This document shows, piece by piece, positions 55,365 to 62,848 of a stretch of 64,000 bases of DNA (position 1 is its first letter; each line of letters starts with the position of its first letter). The stretch comes from Anaerolineales bacterium (GTDB lineage: Bacteria > Chloroflexota > Anaerolineae > 4572-78 > J111): positions 248,001-312,000 of the forward strand of contig JACKAU010000010.1 in NCBI GenBank assembly GCA_020634855.1, in the 5' to 3' direction. The notes beneath the pieces are model-generated. The model was not told the DNA's origin. It was given only the letters and a program-made list of their open reading frames with translations, and ran no database searches. A program made the translations under genes and the position numbers.

Positions 55365-57473
55365 ATGTCTTACAAACAGGTTGTCAAAATTATCTTAATC
55401 GTGGCCGTGATGATGACGTTCGCGATTCAATCGACCTATGCCCAAGCGCCAGAGGGCCAGGCGTACACCGTCCAACCGGGCGAGTGGCTCTCGGAGATTG
55501 CCGGACAATTTCTGGGCGACACCGATCTCTACCCCGCCATCGTCGAAGCCACCAACGCCAAGGCCGCCGAGGATGATAGCTTCACCCCCATCACCGATCC
55601 CAATGTCATTGAGGTGGGTCAGAAACTTTGGATTCCCGTACCTGAAGCCGACGCCGCCACCTTCGAAGGCACATACACCGCCAGTCTACCCTCGGCTTCC
55701 AGCCCCGGCCGCGAAATGACGCTGACCCTCAACGCCGACGGCAGCGCCACCCGCTCCACCGATTACCTTAACGGCGAAGCGCCCATTGAGGAAGTCGGCA
55801 CCTGGCAGGACAACGGCGACGGCACAGCCACTGTCACTCTGACCGGCCGGCCCGACGGCACGACCTACGAATCGCCCGATGTGATCACCTTTCAGCTTTC
55901 CGACGGCGCCCTGACCGCCACGGATTATGATGTAAGCAGGTACGGCAGCGAGGGACTGACCCTCCAAAAGCAGACTGAGACGGATTCGACGGCCGAGGCA
56001 ACCATCCAGCCGGAAGATGTCGTGGGGATTTACAAGAGCATGATGCCCGGTGGTTCCAGCCCCGGCCTCGACACCACTCTCTATCTCAATGTTGACAACA
56101 CCGTCCGCCTGGTCAGCGATTATCTCAATGGCGACCCGCCTATCGAGGAGATCGGCACCTGGGAAGTGGTCAACAACCAAGTCGTCGTTACCTTGACCGG
56201 CCAGGCCGACCAGACCTACGATAACCCGGTCGTCACCACCTACAATGTGGACGCCGGTACGCTGGTTGAAGTCCCGGCGCAACCCACCCCCGGCGCGTAC
56301 GTGACCCGCTATTTGCCTTTCGACGCCCTGGCCACCGGCCAGGAGCCGGTGCCGTACGATGCCGCCGCGGCCCAGCAAGCGATCACTGAGGCCGGGTTCG
56401 TCGGCATCTACAAAGCGTTTCTACGGGCCGCCGACTGCTGCGGCCGCGATATCACCGTGACCCTTAGCCCCAATGGCCCGGCCACCATGTCAACCAACTT
56501 CCTCAACGGCCAACCGCCTATCGTTCAGACCGGTACTTGGGCCGAAGTTAGCGACGGGCGGATCGACATCACTTGGGACGGAGTCGATGCGCCGCTGATG
56601 TTGGAACTGGTTGACGGCACGCTCCACACCACCGCCGATGACAACAGCTACGGCAGCGAGGGGCTGACCTTGTATTACTATCCCACCATCGCGCTCAACA
56701 GCAACCTGCCGACCGTCACCGGCACCATTACCTACCCCGGCGAGAGCGCGCTGCCGCCGGATGCCCTGATCACCGTCCGGCTGTCCGATGTTTCGTTGGC
56801 CGATGCGCCGGCCGAGGTCATCTCCGAGCAAGTCATCACCGCCGGGGGCCAGCAGCCGCCCTTTACCTTTGAGCTGCCCTACAATCCCCGCACCTTTGAC
56901 CCAACCCGGACCTATGCCGTCCAGGTCCGCATCGAATCCGACGGCCAACTGCTCTATATCAACGATACCCACTATGGCGTCCTGACCAACGGCGCACCGA
57001 GCCATGTCGATATGGTGTTGGTCAGTACCGCCCCGGCGGCTGCGGCCGCGCCGGTCGATAGCTGCGCCGATGTCGCGGTTACGATGTCAACGGAGACGCC
57101 GCCCGACCGCAGTGAATACCTGGCCTACGGCGAAGACAGCCCCGTGAATTCGGCCATCGTCGGCGCCGTCTTGCCCGTCGACAACCAGGCCGACGACGCC
57201 ACCACCCAATGGCGCGACGCCGTGCTGCCGGAGCTGGGCGTCTGCACCGCCGATTTTGCGCCTGATCAGATCACCGTTTACAATACCGGCGACGGGCAAG
57301 CCACCGTTGTGACCGCCTCTGACGTGTTGTTCGATGACTCGGTCTCCGCCCAAGAAGTGCGCCTCGATCTGGTCGAGCAGCCCGATGGCTGGCAGGTCGA
57401 ATGGGGCGGCGTCCGCTTCCAATGCAGCCGGGACGACAACACCACGGAGTGGCAGCCGGAGCTGTGTCCGTAG
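55365..57473 (+). CDS. Secreted LysM protein with three NlpE-like repeats and a YbaY-like domain
   Basis: 702 residues. A signal peptide (IILIVAVMMTFAIQSTYAQA) leads to a LysM-like domain at about 32-93 (AYTVQPGEWLSEIAGQFLG ... GQKLWIPV), close to that of the 51387 protein. Three NlpE-type repeats follow, about 100-200, 222-320 and 345-440, each with GTYTASLP / GIYKSMMP / GIYKAFLR starts, an LNxDxT...YLNG core and GTW. The third has AADCCGRD, the only Cys pair. Residues about 445-555 form a YbaY-type domain (VTGTITYPGESALPPDALITV). The last about 130 residues are unassigned. A cell-envelope role is likely; NlpE's metal/stress sensing should not be transferred without test. Confidence 0.83.
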   Translation: MSYKQVVKIILIVAVMMTFAIQSTYAQAPEGQAYTVQPGEWLSEIAGQFLGDTDLYPAIVEATNAKAAEDDSFTPITDPNVIEVGQKLWIPVPEADAATFEGTYTASLPSASSPGREMTLTLNADGSATRSTDYLNGEAPIEEVGTWQDNGDGTATVTLTGRPDGTTYESPDVITFQLSDGALTATDYDVSRYGSEGLTLQKQTETDSTAEATIQPEDVVGIYKSMMPGGSSPGLDTTLYLNVDNTVRLVSDYLNGDPPIEEIGTWEVVNNQVVVTLTGQADQTYDNPVVTTYNVDAGTLVEVPAQPTPGAYVTRYLPFDALATGQEPVPYDAAAAQQAITEAGFVGIYKAFLRAADCCGRDITVTLSPNGPATMSTNFLNGQPPIVQTGTWAEVSDGRIDITWDGVDAPLMLELVDGTLHTTADDNSYGSEGLTLYYYPTIALNSNLPTVTGTITYPGESALPPDALITVRLSDVSLADAPAEVISEQVITAGGQQPPFTFELPYNPRTFDPTRTYAVQVRIESDGQLLYINDTHYGVLTNGAPSHVDMVLVSTAPAAAAAPVDSCADVAVTMSTETPPDRSEYLAYGEDSPVNSAIVGAVLPVDNQADDATTQWRDAVLPELGVCTADFAPDQITVYNTGDGQATVVTASDVLFDDSVSAQEVRLDLVEQPDGWQVEWGGVRFQCSRDDNTTEWQPELCP

Positions 57474-57521
57474 TCTTAAAGGGATGACTTTGAAGTACGC
57501 GCAATGAATATGTATGTAGTT

Positions 57522-57586
57522 CACCCTCACCCCAACCCCTCTCCCTCAGGGAGAGGGGAGTCGCGTTAGCGACGGGGTGAGGGGTT
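57522..57586. repeat. Branched palindromic intergenic element
   Basis: Outer CCTCACCCC (57524-57532) pairs with GGGGTGAGG (57574-57582). Inside lie two hairpins, CCCCTCTCCCT / AGGGAGAGGGG and GTCGC / GCGAC, so the RNA could form a three-way junction. This C/G-rich unit resembles widespread intergenic palindromes of bacterial genomes. It lies between the LysM-NlpE and M24 genes. Confidence 0.65.
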
Positions 57587-57605
57587 ATTTTCGAAGGAGA
57601 GATCA

Positions 57606-58937
57606 ATGACCACCCCCCCCTTCGGTCGTCACCGAACCAAAATTAGCCCGCTGCAAACCCCATCCGAGGAAACCCTCGCCTATGCCCGGTCCTTGGAGGG
57701 GCAGGTGCTTGGTCCCGGCGAGTTGGCCTATAGCGAATGGGCTGCGCTCGGTTTAGACCTGCCCGACCTGCCGGCCATTCGCCGCTACCGGCTGGATCGC
57801 GTCCGCGAGCAGTTGCGCCGGCTCGATTACGGCGGCATCCTGCTATACGATCCGCTCAACATCCGCTACGCCACCGACAGCTCGAACATGCAGATTTGGA
57901 CGATGCACAACGCCGTCCGCTACTGCTATATCGCCACTGAGGGGCCGATTGTCCTGTTCGACTTCCACAACTGCGAGCATCTGAGCGTTCATCTGGAACT
58001 GATCGACGAGATCCGCCCGGCGGTGGCCTGGTACTATTTCGGAGCCGGCGACCGGGTGGAGGAAATAGCTCAGCGCTGGGCTGACGAGATTGCCGATTTG
58101 GTGCGCGCCCACGGCGGCGGCAATCACCGGCTGGCCATCGACCACTGCAATCACGAGGGGCTGGCCGCGCTGCACCGGCAAGGCGTGCAGACTTTCAACG
58201 GCGAGGAGGTCATGGAGCTAGCTCGCGTCATCAAATGCGACGAGGAGATCAAGGCTATGCGCTGCGCTGTGGCCACCTGCGAACGCTCGATGGAGATAAT
58301 GCAGGCCAAGCTGGAACCGGGCGTAACCGAGCAGCGACTGTGGTCGTACCTGCACGCCGAAAACATCGCCCGCGGCGGCGAGTGGATCGAAACCCGCCTG
58401 CTGGCCTCCGGCCCCCGCACCAACCCCTGGTTCCACGAATGCAGCAGCCGCGTCATCGAAGCCGGTGACATAGTGGCCTTCGACACCGACCTGATCGGCC
58501 CTTACGGCATTTGCGCCGACATCTCGCGCACCTGGCTGTGCGGCGACCAACCGCCCACCGCCGAACAGCGCGACCTCTACCAACTGGCCTACGACCAAAT
58601 TCAGGCCAACCAGGCTCTACTCAAACCCGGCGTCTCCTTCCGCGAACTGACCGAGCAAGCCCAATCGCTGCCGCCCGATTACCTGCCCAACCACTACTCC
58701 GTCCTCTACCACGGCGTCGGCCTGGCCGACGAGTACCCTTCGATTTACTACCCCGACGCCTGGGCGGCCTACGGCTACGACGGCCTCATCGAGGAAAACA
58801 TGGTCATCTGCGTCGAAAGCTACGTCGGCCGCGTCGGCGGGCGTGAGGGCGTCAAACTGGAAGAGCAGGTCTTAATCACCGCCGCCGGCCCGGTTCCCCT
58901 CTCAACCTATCCCTTCGAGGCCGATTTTTTGAGCTAA
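57606..58937 (+). CDS. dddP: M24-family metalloenzyme, DddP-like (candidate DMSP lyase)
   Basis: 443 residues. A creatinase-like N-terminal domain (about 60-215) precedes the pita-bread M24 domain. Five metal-ligand positions plus one are D293, D295 (FDTDLIGPYG), D305 (CADISRTW), H369 (LYHGVGLADEYP), E404 (ICVESYVG) and E419 (KLEEQV). From memory, the DddP DMSP lyase of Ruegeria uses D295, D297, D307, H371, E406 and E421, plus Y366 and catalytic D377; all have equivalents here at a constant offset of two (Y364, D375). Spacing of the M24 ligands alone would not separate lyase from peptidase, so activity is inference. An Xaa-Pro peptidase relative remains possible. GAAGGAGAG precedes the start. 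Confidence 0.75.
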   Translation: MTTPPFGRHRTKISPLQTPSEETLAYARSLEGQVLGPGELAYSEWAALGLDLPDLPAIRRYRLDRVREQLRRLDYGGILLYDPLNIRYATDSSNMQIWTMHNAVRYCYIATEGPIVLFDFHNCEHLSVHLELIDEIRPAVAWYYFGAGDRVEEIAQRWADEIADLVRAHGGGNHRLAIDHCNHEGLAALHRQGVQTFNGEEVMELARVIKCDEEIKAMRCAVATCERSMEIMQAKLEPGVTEQRLWSYLHAENIARGGEWIETRLLASGPRTNPWFHECSSRVIEAGDIVAFDTDLIGPYGICADISRTWLCGDQPPTAEQRDLYQLAYDQIQANQALLKPGVSFRELTEQAQSLPPDYLPNHYSVLYHGVGLADEYPSIYYPDAWAAYGYDGLIEENMVICVESYVGRVGGREGVKLEEQVLITAAGPVPLSTYPFEADFLS

Positions 58938-58941
58938 CGAT

Positions 58942-59499
58942 TTACATCTCAAACAATTGGGTGATTTCATCGCGAGCCACAATGGCGGTGGCTTCGATGG
59001 GCACACCTTTTGTGAGCAAAATACGATCATCCGGCCTGGCCCCTTGGGGGGTGATCAGGCTGCCGGGCGCCACTTCGCCGATGATCGTGCCGGCAATGAT
59101 GGGCCGGTCCAAGCCAGCCGTAATTTCGGTGTGCCCACCGATAACCGTCATCCCTATCTGTTGGCAGGCTGCTAAAAGTTGGTAGTTGATCCGCTCGATT
59201 AATTCTGCCGTGGTGTGGCCTTCGGGGAGTAGGAGCGTGGTCAGAAACCAGCGAGGTAAAGCGCCGGTGGTGACGATGTCGTTGACATTGACCTGGACGG
59301 CGTACCAGCCGATGTTATCGGCAGCGAAGGTGATGGGGTCTGATTTGAATACCAGCAGTCGATCCCCCAGACGGATCACGGCGCAATCCAGTCCAATACC
59401 GGGGCCGACCATCACTTGAGGGTCCGGCGCGGCGAGGTGAGACAAAAGGTCGTTCAGGAACGGCGTCGATAACTTGCCGATAGGCAGAATATCGTTCAT
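58942..59499 (-). pseudogene. AIR-synthase-related (HypE/PurM superfamily) protein, C-terminally truncated
   Basis: 185 residues where about 330 are expected. The N-terminal AIRS domain is complete: IGKLSTPFLNDLLSHL, GIGLDCAVIRLGD, SDPITFAADNIGWYAVQVNVND and VIGGHTEITAGLDRPI. The C-terminal AIRS_C domain begins (DDRILLTKGVPIEATAIVA) but stops after ARDEITQLFEM. The next bases are the 3' end of the convergent M24 gene, so the missing part is not present in another frame. It may be a remnant, or a functional single-domain variant. It lacks the Sec/Cys-bearing N-terminus of SelD. Dodecin is encoded 9 bp upstream on the same strand. Confidence 0.75.
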
Positions 59500-59508
59500 A
59501 AGCCGGGC

Positions 59509-59721
59509 TTATTCATCGAGCCGGAAGGAGACAGCGACTTTGGTTCGATAGGCCACGACCCCCCCATCTTCCATTCTGAGATCCATCGCTTTGATTTCCG
59601 CAATCCGCAGTTCGTGGAGCGACTTACCCGCCGCCATGATGGCGTTTTTGGCCGCTTCTTCCCAAGAAGTGGGGCTGCTGCCGACCAACTCAATTACTTT
59701 ATAAACACTATCGGTAGACAT
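59509..59721 (-). CDS. Dodecin
   Basis: 70 residues from the ATG at 59721 with AGGAG upstream; a longer frame to 59808 has no support. SVYKVIELVGSSPTSWEEAA, then KNAIMAAGKSLHELRIAEIK and YRTKVAVSFRLDE follow the dodecin pattern, including the flavin-stacking Trp in SWEEA. Dodecins are dodecameric flavin- or coenzyme-A-binding storage proteins. The truncated AIR-synthase-like gene follows after 9 bp. Confidence 0.93.
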   Translation of the reverse strand: MSTDSVYKVIELVGSSPTSWEEAAKNAIMAAGKSLHELRIAEIKAMDLRMEDGGVVAYRTKVAVSFRLDE

Positions 59722-60084
59722 CTTTGTTCTCCTAAGATAATATTGGGTTTGATTATATAGATTTATTTTATGGGATAGGCCTGAGCCGTAACGAACCTGA
59801 TCACCCATTTTTCAGTTTAATCAAATCGAACGATAAATGCACCGGTCACCTGAGCAGATTTCTACCTGGCCCGCCGGTCGGTTTTTTTACTGGCGTCCTG
59901 GGCTAGCTATCCGGTCAGGGTGGGGACGTGGAACGGGAGCATCAAGGCTTGCCTTGATCTGATCGAGACACGACAAAGCCGGCTTTGTCGCTCCTTCGGT
60001 CAATAGGCATCGGCGATGTCGTCTCGTTGGGAGCGATCTAACGCTGGAGATTTTCCGGCTATTGTTCCGATGCGTTGGTCGGCC

Positions 60085-60330
60085 TGATCAAGCCGTCGAT
60101 CATACGATCGGACGCCTCGGGGCATATGATCGAGCCGTCGAGCGGATAGTCAAACGCACCGGGACGTCTGATCGAGCCAGTCGAGCACATGGTCAAACGC
60201 GACGGGAGGTCTGATCGATCCAGTCGAGCGAATGGTTGAACGCATCGGGACGTCTGATCGCGCGGTTGATCGGACGCCCCGTGGTCACCGGTCACCTGAT
60301 CGAGCCGTCGATCGGTCATTCCCTGACCAC
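60085..60330. repeat. Tandem array of 42/43-bp degenerate repeats
   Basis: Units start at TGATCRAGCC-like boxes at 60085, 60127, 60169, 60212, 60255 and 60297, giving periods of 42, 42, 43, 43 and 42 bp. Within each, GTCGAGC, GTCAAACGC or its variant and GGGACGTC recur. The minus-strand open frame across it is a by-product. The period is near four helical turns, similar to the A+B period of the 28837 array, but the sequence differs. Confidence 0.75.
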
Positions 60331-60332
60331 TT

Positions 60333-60465
60333 GCCGTCCCTCGCAGCACGGGCCTAAAGACCCGTGCTAAAAGAGCGAAGCCCCTTCGGGCTAGGGTTGC
60401 GCCATCTGAGGGCGCTTTAGTGTCCTTCGCTCTTTCAGCGCGATGGCTTTAGCCTCGCGCTCTTT
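60333..60465. repeat. Dispersed ~135-bp multi-hairpin element, copy 2
   Basis: It repeats the 32581-32716 element in the same order: GCCGTCC, the hairpin AGCACGGG / CCCGTGCT, GAGCGAAGCCC and CGGGCT, GGCGCTT with GTCCTTC, and GCGATGGCTTTAGCCTCGC. Differences between copies are scattered substitutions, several of which keep the stems paired (for example GGT to GGG in the first stem). Confidence 0.8.
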
Positions 60466-60635
60466 GGCGATGGCGACGGCGTCTGGACCTCGACCTAATC
60501 GACAGTGACTTGAGCATGTTAGAGTGAAGGCATCGAGGCCAACTGCTGATTAAATTTGCTTGACCACCCCTTGCTGAGGTATGATTGCTTCTCCCAGCCT
60601 TTTTTCAAGTTCGCTATATCATCACGGATAAACAC

Positions 60636-61388
60636 GTGAACGTCTTAGCCATCTACAGTAACAAAGGGGGCGTCGGTAAAACGGCCGCCGCCGTCAATTT
60701 AGCCTATTTGGCGGCCCAGTCCGGACTGCACACACTGGTCTGTGACCTGGATGCCCAGAGTTCGACCACGTTTTACTTCCGCGTCAAGCCCAAAATAAAG
60801 AAGAAGGCCAGAGGCCTGACCAAAAGCAGTCGGGCGATCGATAACAGTATCAAAAGTACAAATTATGAAAAATTAGACCTGTTACCGGCCGACTTCTCGC
60901 ACCGCAATATGGATATTGTCTTCAGTAAGTTGAAAAACCCCACGGGCCGGCTGCGCCGTGTCTTAAAACCGCTGCGGACGGAGTATGATTTGATTATGCT
61001 TGATTGCCCGCCTTACATCAATCTGCTGGCCGAAAATATCTTTAATGCGGCCGATTTCATCCTGGTGCCGCTCATCCCCACCGTTTTATCGGCCAGAACC
61101 CATCAACAGTTACTGTCGTTTTTGACCAAGAAAGGCTATGATACAGCCAAAATCCACCCCTTTGCGTCGATGGTTGATCGACGCAAAACCCTCCACCGCA
61201 CGTTGACCGAAACGTTTCAAACCAAATTTAACGGCACGCTGCACACAGCTATTCCTTATTCATCGGATGTGGAAAAGATGGGCTTGCATCGAGAACCGGT
61301 CGCCGTCTTTGCCGCCAACTCGACCGCCGCCGAGGCGTACCGGCAGTTGTGGGCTGAGCTTTACCACGAACTAACGGAAGCAACCTAA
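60636..61388 (+). CDS. Orphan ParA-family ATPase
   Basis: About 250 residues from GTG 60636, chosen because the family start is directly before the deviant Walker A, YSNKGGVGKTAAAVNLAYLA; a TTG at 60585 is possible but adds no domain. Switch motifs VCDLDAQSSTT and YDLIMLDCPPYINLLAENIF are intact. A lysine-rich insert (RVKPKIKKKARGLTKS) near residue 50-65 is not typical. No parB or parS is visible, so it may position a protein complex rather than DNA. It converges with mscS, overlapping by 4 bp, and sits beside a repeat-rich region. Confidence 0.85.
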   Translation: MNVLAIYSNKGGVGKTAAAVNLAYLAAQSGLHTLVCDLDAQSSTTFYFRVKPKIKKKARGLTKSSRAIDNSIKSTNYEKLDLLPADFSHRNMDIVFSKLKNPTGRLRRVLKPLRTEYDLIMLDCPPYINLLAENIFNAADFILVPLIPTVLSARTHQQLLSFLTKKGYDTAKIHPFASMVDRRKTLHRTLTETFQTKFNGTLHTAIPYSSDVEKMGLHREPVAVFAANSTAAEAYRQLWAELYHELTEAT

Positions 61389-62848
61389 CTTTTGACTGTC
61401 GCTTCTTCATTCCGGCCGTCCGGCGAGGTCTCCGGGTGATCGTTGGCCGGGCGATGATCATTGCCCGAGGGTGGGGCTAATATGCCGCTGCGAATATGCA
61501 GGTCACGTTGGGGGAACGGAATTTCGATGCCGTGCTCGGCGAAGGCTTCCCAGATCATTAAGCGCAGTTCGTTGGACACTCTACCACGAGTGGTCGCCTC
61601 GGCGACCCAACCGCCCGTCAGCAGGTTGAGACTCGATTCGCCAAATTCGAGCAGCACGGCAAAAGGTTCAGGCTCGGGCAGTATCTCGGGATGACTTTTG
61701 ACGGTGTCGATTAACACCTGCCGCACCTGTTTTACATTAGAGTCATAGCTGACCCCCACCGGAATTCTGGCCAGCGTTCGCCGGCCGCTGTGGGTGTAGG
61801 TGGTGACTTGCGAAACGAGCCACTCCTGATTGGGGACGATGATTCTGATATTGTCCAGCCGGCGAATGGTGGTGGCTCGAATACTCATCTTTTCGACCTC
61901 GCCTTCGCTGGTGCCGATTTCAACCCAATCGCCGGGCCGAATGGTGCCGTCGAACAGCAGAATAAGGCCGCCCACGAAATTCTTGAGCACGTCTTGCAGG
62001 GCAAAGCCGGCCCCAATCGACAGACCGCCCGTAATCGCGGCGATGGTCGTGGTATCAAGCTGCAAGGTCTGGAACACCACCAGCAGCCCCAGGCCGATCA
62101 ACACATAGCGCAGGATAATTAGGGAGGCTTGAGACGAACCGTTATCGGATTGGCCGCGCCAGGTTACGATGCCCTGGATGATATCTTGCAGCGCCTGGGT
62201 AAAAATAAGCCAGAAGTAGAACCCGACCACAACGAATACTACGACGCCCAAGGTCAGTCGGTTTTCCTGATTGGACGATAGCCGCGCGCCGCCCAAGACG
62301 GATAGTTCAGTCAGGAGGGCCACAATGCGCAGGATGATCAGCAGAATGAAGGCCGGCGCTAAAAGACGCAGGCGATAGTAATGAACGCGCTGCCGGTCCA
62401 ACATTTCGTAGAGAATCCCCAAAATCAGCCGGTAAATCAAAAAGACCCAGGACAGGACGATCAGCTCGGACAACAGACCCGACGGCCAATGCCAAACCTC
62501 AAAGAGGGCGCGGCACGAATAGGCCATGATCAACACCGAAATAGGGTAGCTCAGTACCCGCACCTCTGACAACAGCCAGGAGGTCACGTGTTCTTGCCAG
62601 GAGATCGGCGGCGGTTCGGCCAACTCTTCTTCCAGCACCTCCTCCTCCGGTTCAGGCTCGGTCGGTTCAGTCTCATGCTTAGGAAAACGGGATCTTAGCC
62701 ACCGATCAATCAGGTATGACGGGACCCAGGCCAGGATCAAAATCAAGGCAATGGCCAGCAGTTGGTACTGCACCGCCGGTCGACCCAGCATTTTGAGAAT
62801 CACCTGAGTTAGATCGCTTAGGATTTGGCCTACGTTGTTACCGGTCAT
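61385..62848 (-). CDS. MscS-family mechanosensitive ion channel
   Basis: 487 residues. About five to six helices precede the pore: LLAIALILILAWVPSYLID near the N-terminus, then helices to about residue 265. The MscS pore/beta signature is TIAAITGGLSIGAGFALQDV followed by KNFVGGLILLFDGTIRPGDWVEIG. The C-terminal domain ends in WEAFAEHGIEIPFPQRDLHI. An acidic cytosolic loop (TEPTEPEPEEEVLEEELAEP) near 40-60 is an extension. It releases solutes on hypo-osmotic shock. Its ATG directly follows the stop of the binding-protein gene. Confidence 0.92.
   Translation of the reverse strand: MTGNNVGQILSDLTQVILKMLGRPAVQYQLLAIALILILAWVPSYLIDRWLRSRFPKHETEPTEPEPEEEVLEEELAEPPPISWQEHVTSWLLSEVRVLSYPISVLIMAYSCRALFEVWHWPSGLLSELIVLSWVFLIYRLILGILYEMLDRQRVHYYRLRLLAPAFILLIILRIVALLTELSVLGGARLSSNQENRLTLGVVVFVVVGFYFWLIFTQALQDIIQGIVTWRGQSDNGSSQASLIILRYVLIGLGLLVVFQTLQLDTTTIAAITGGLSIGAGFALQDVLKNFVGGLILLFDGTIRPGDWVEIGTSEGEVEKMSIRATTIRRLDNIRIIVPNQEWLVSQVTTYTHSGRRTLARIPVGVSYDSNVKQVRQVLIDTVKSHPEILPEPEPFAVLLEFGESSLNLLTGGWVAEATTRGRVSNELRLMIWEAFAEHGIEIPFPQRDLHIRSGILAPPSGNDHRPANDHPETSPDGRNEEATVKS

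Larger units (their letters stand above)
59722..60635. other. 914-bp repeat-rich intergenic region
   Basis: No gene is supported. It holds two hairpins, ATCAAGGC / GCCTTGAT (59941-59958) and CGACAAAGCC / GGCTTTGTCG (59971-59990), then a 42/43-bp tandem array, then copy 2 of the dispersed multi-hairpin element. The concentration of repeats between dodecin and parA suggests an insertion or decay hotspot. Confidence 0.7.

Noticed and set aside
58942..59499. Identification as SelD (selenophosphate synthetase), which would support the selenoprotein
   Set aside because: The sequence follows the AIR-synthase-related/HypE pattern, lacks the Sec/Cys glycine-rich N-terminal loop of SelD and is truncated.
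60059..60349. 96-codon minus-strand open frame
   Set aside because: It is a translation of the 42/43-bp repeat array and has no start signals.
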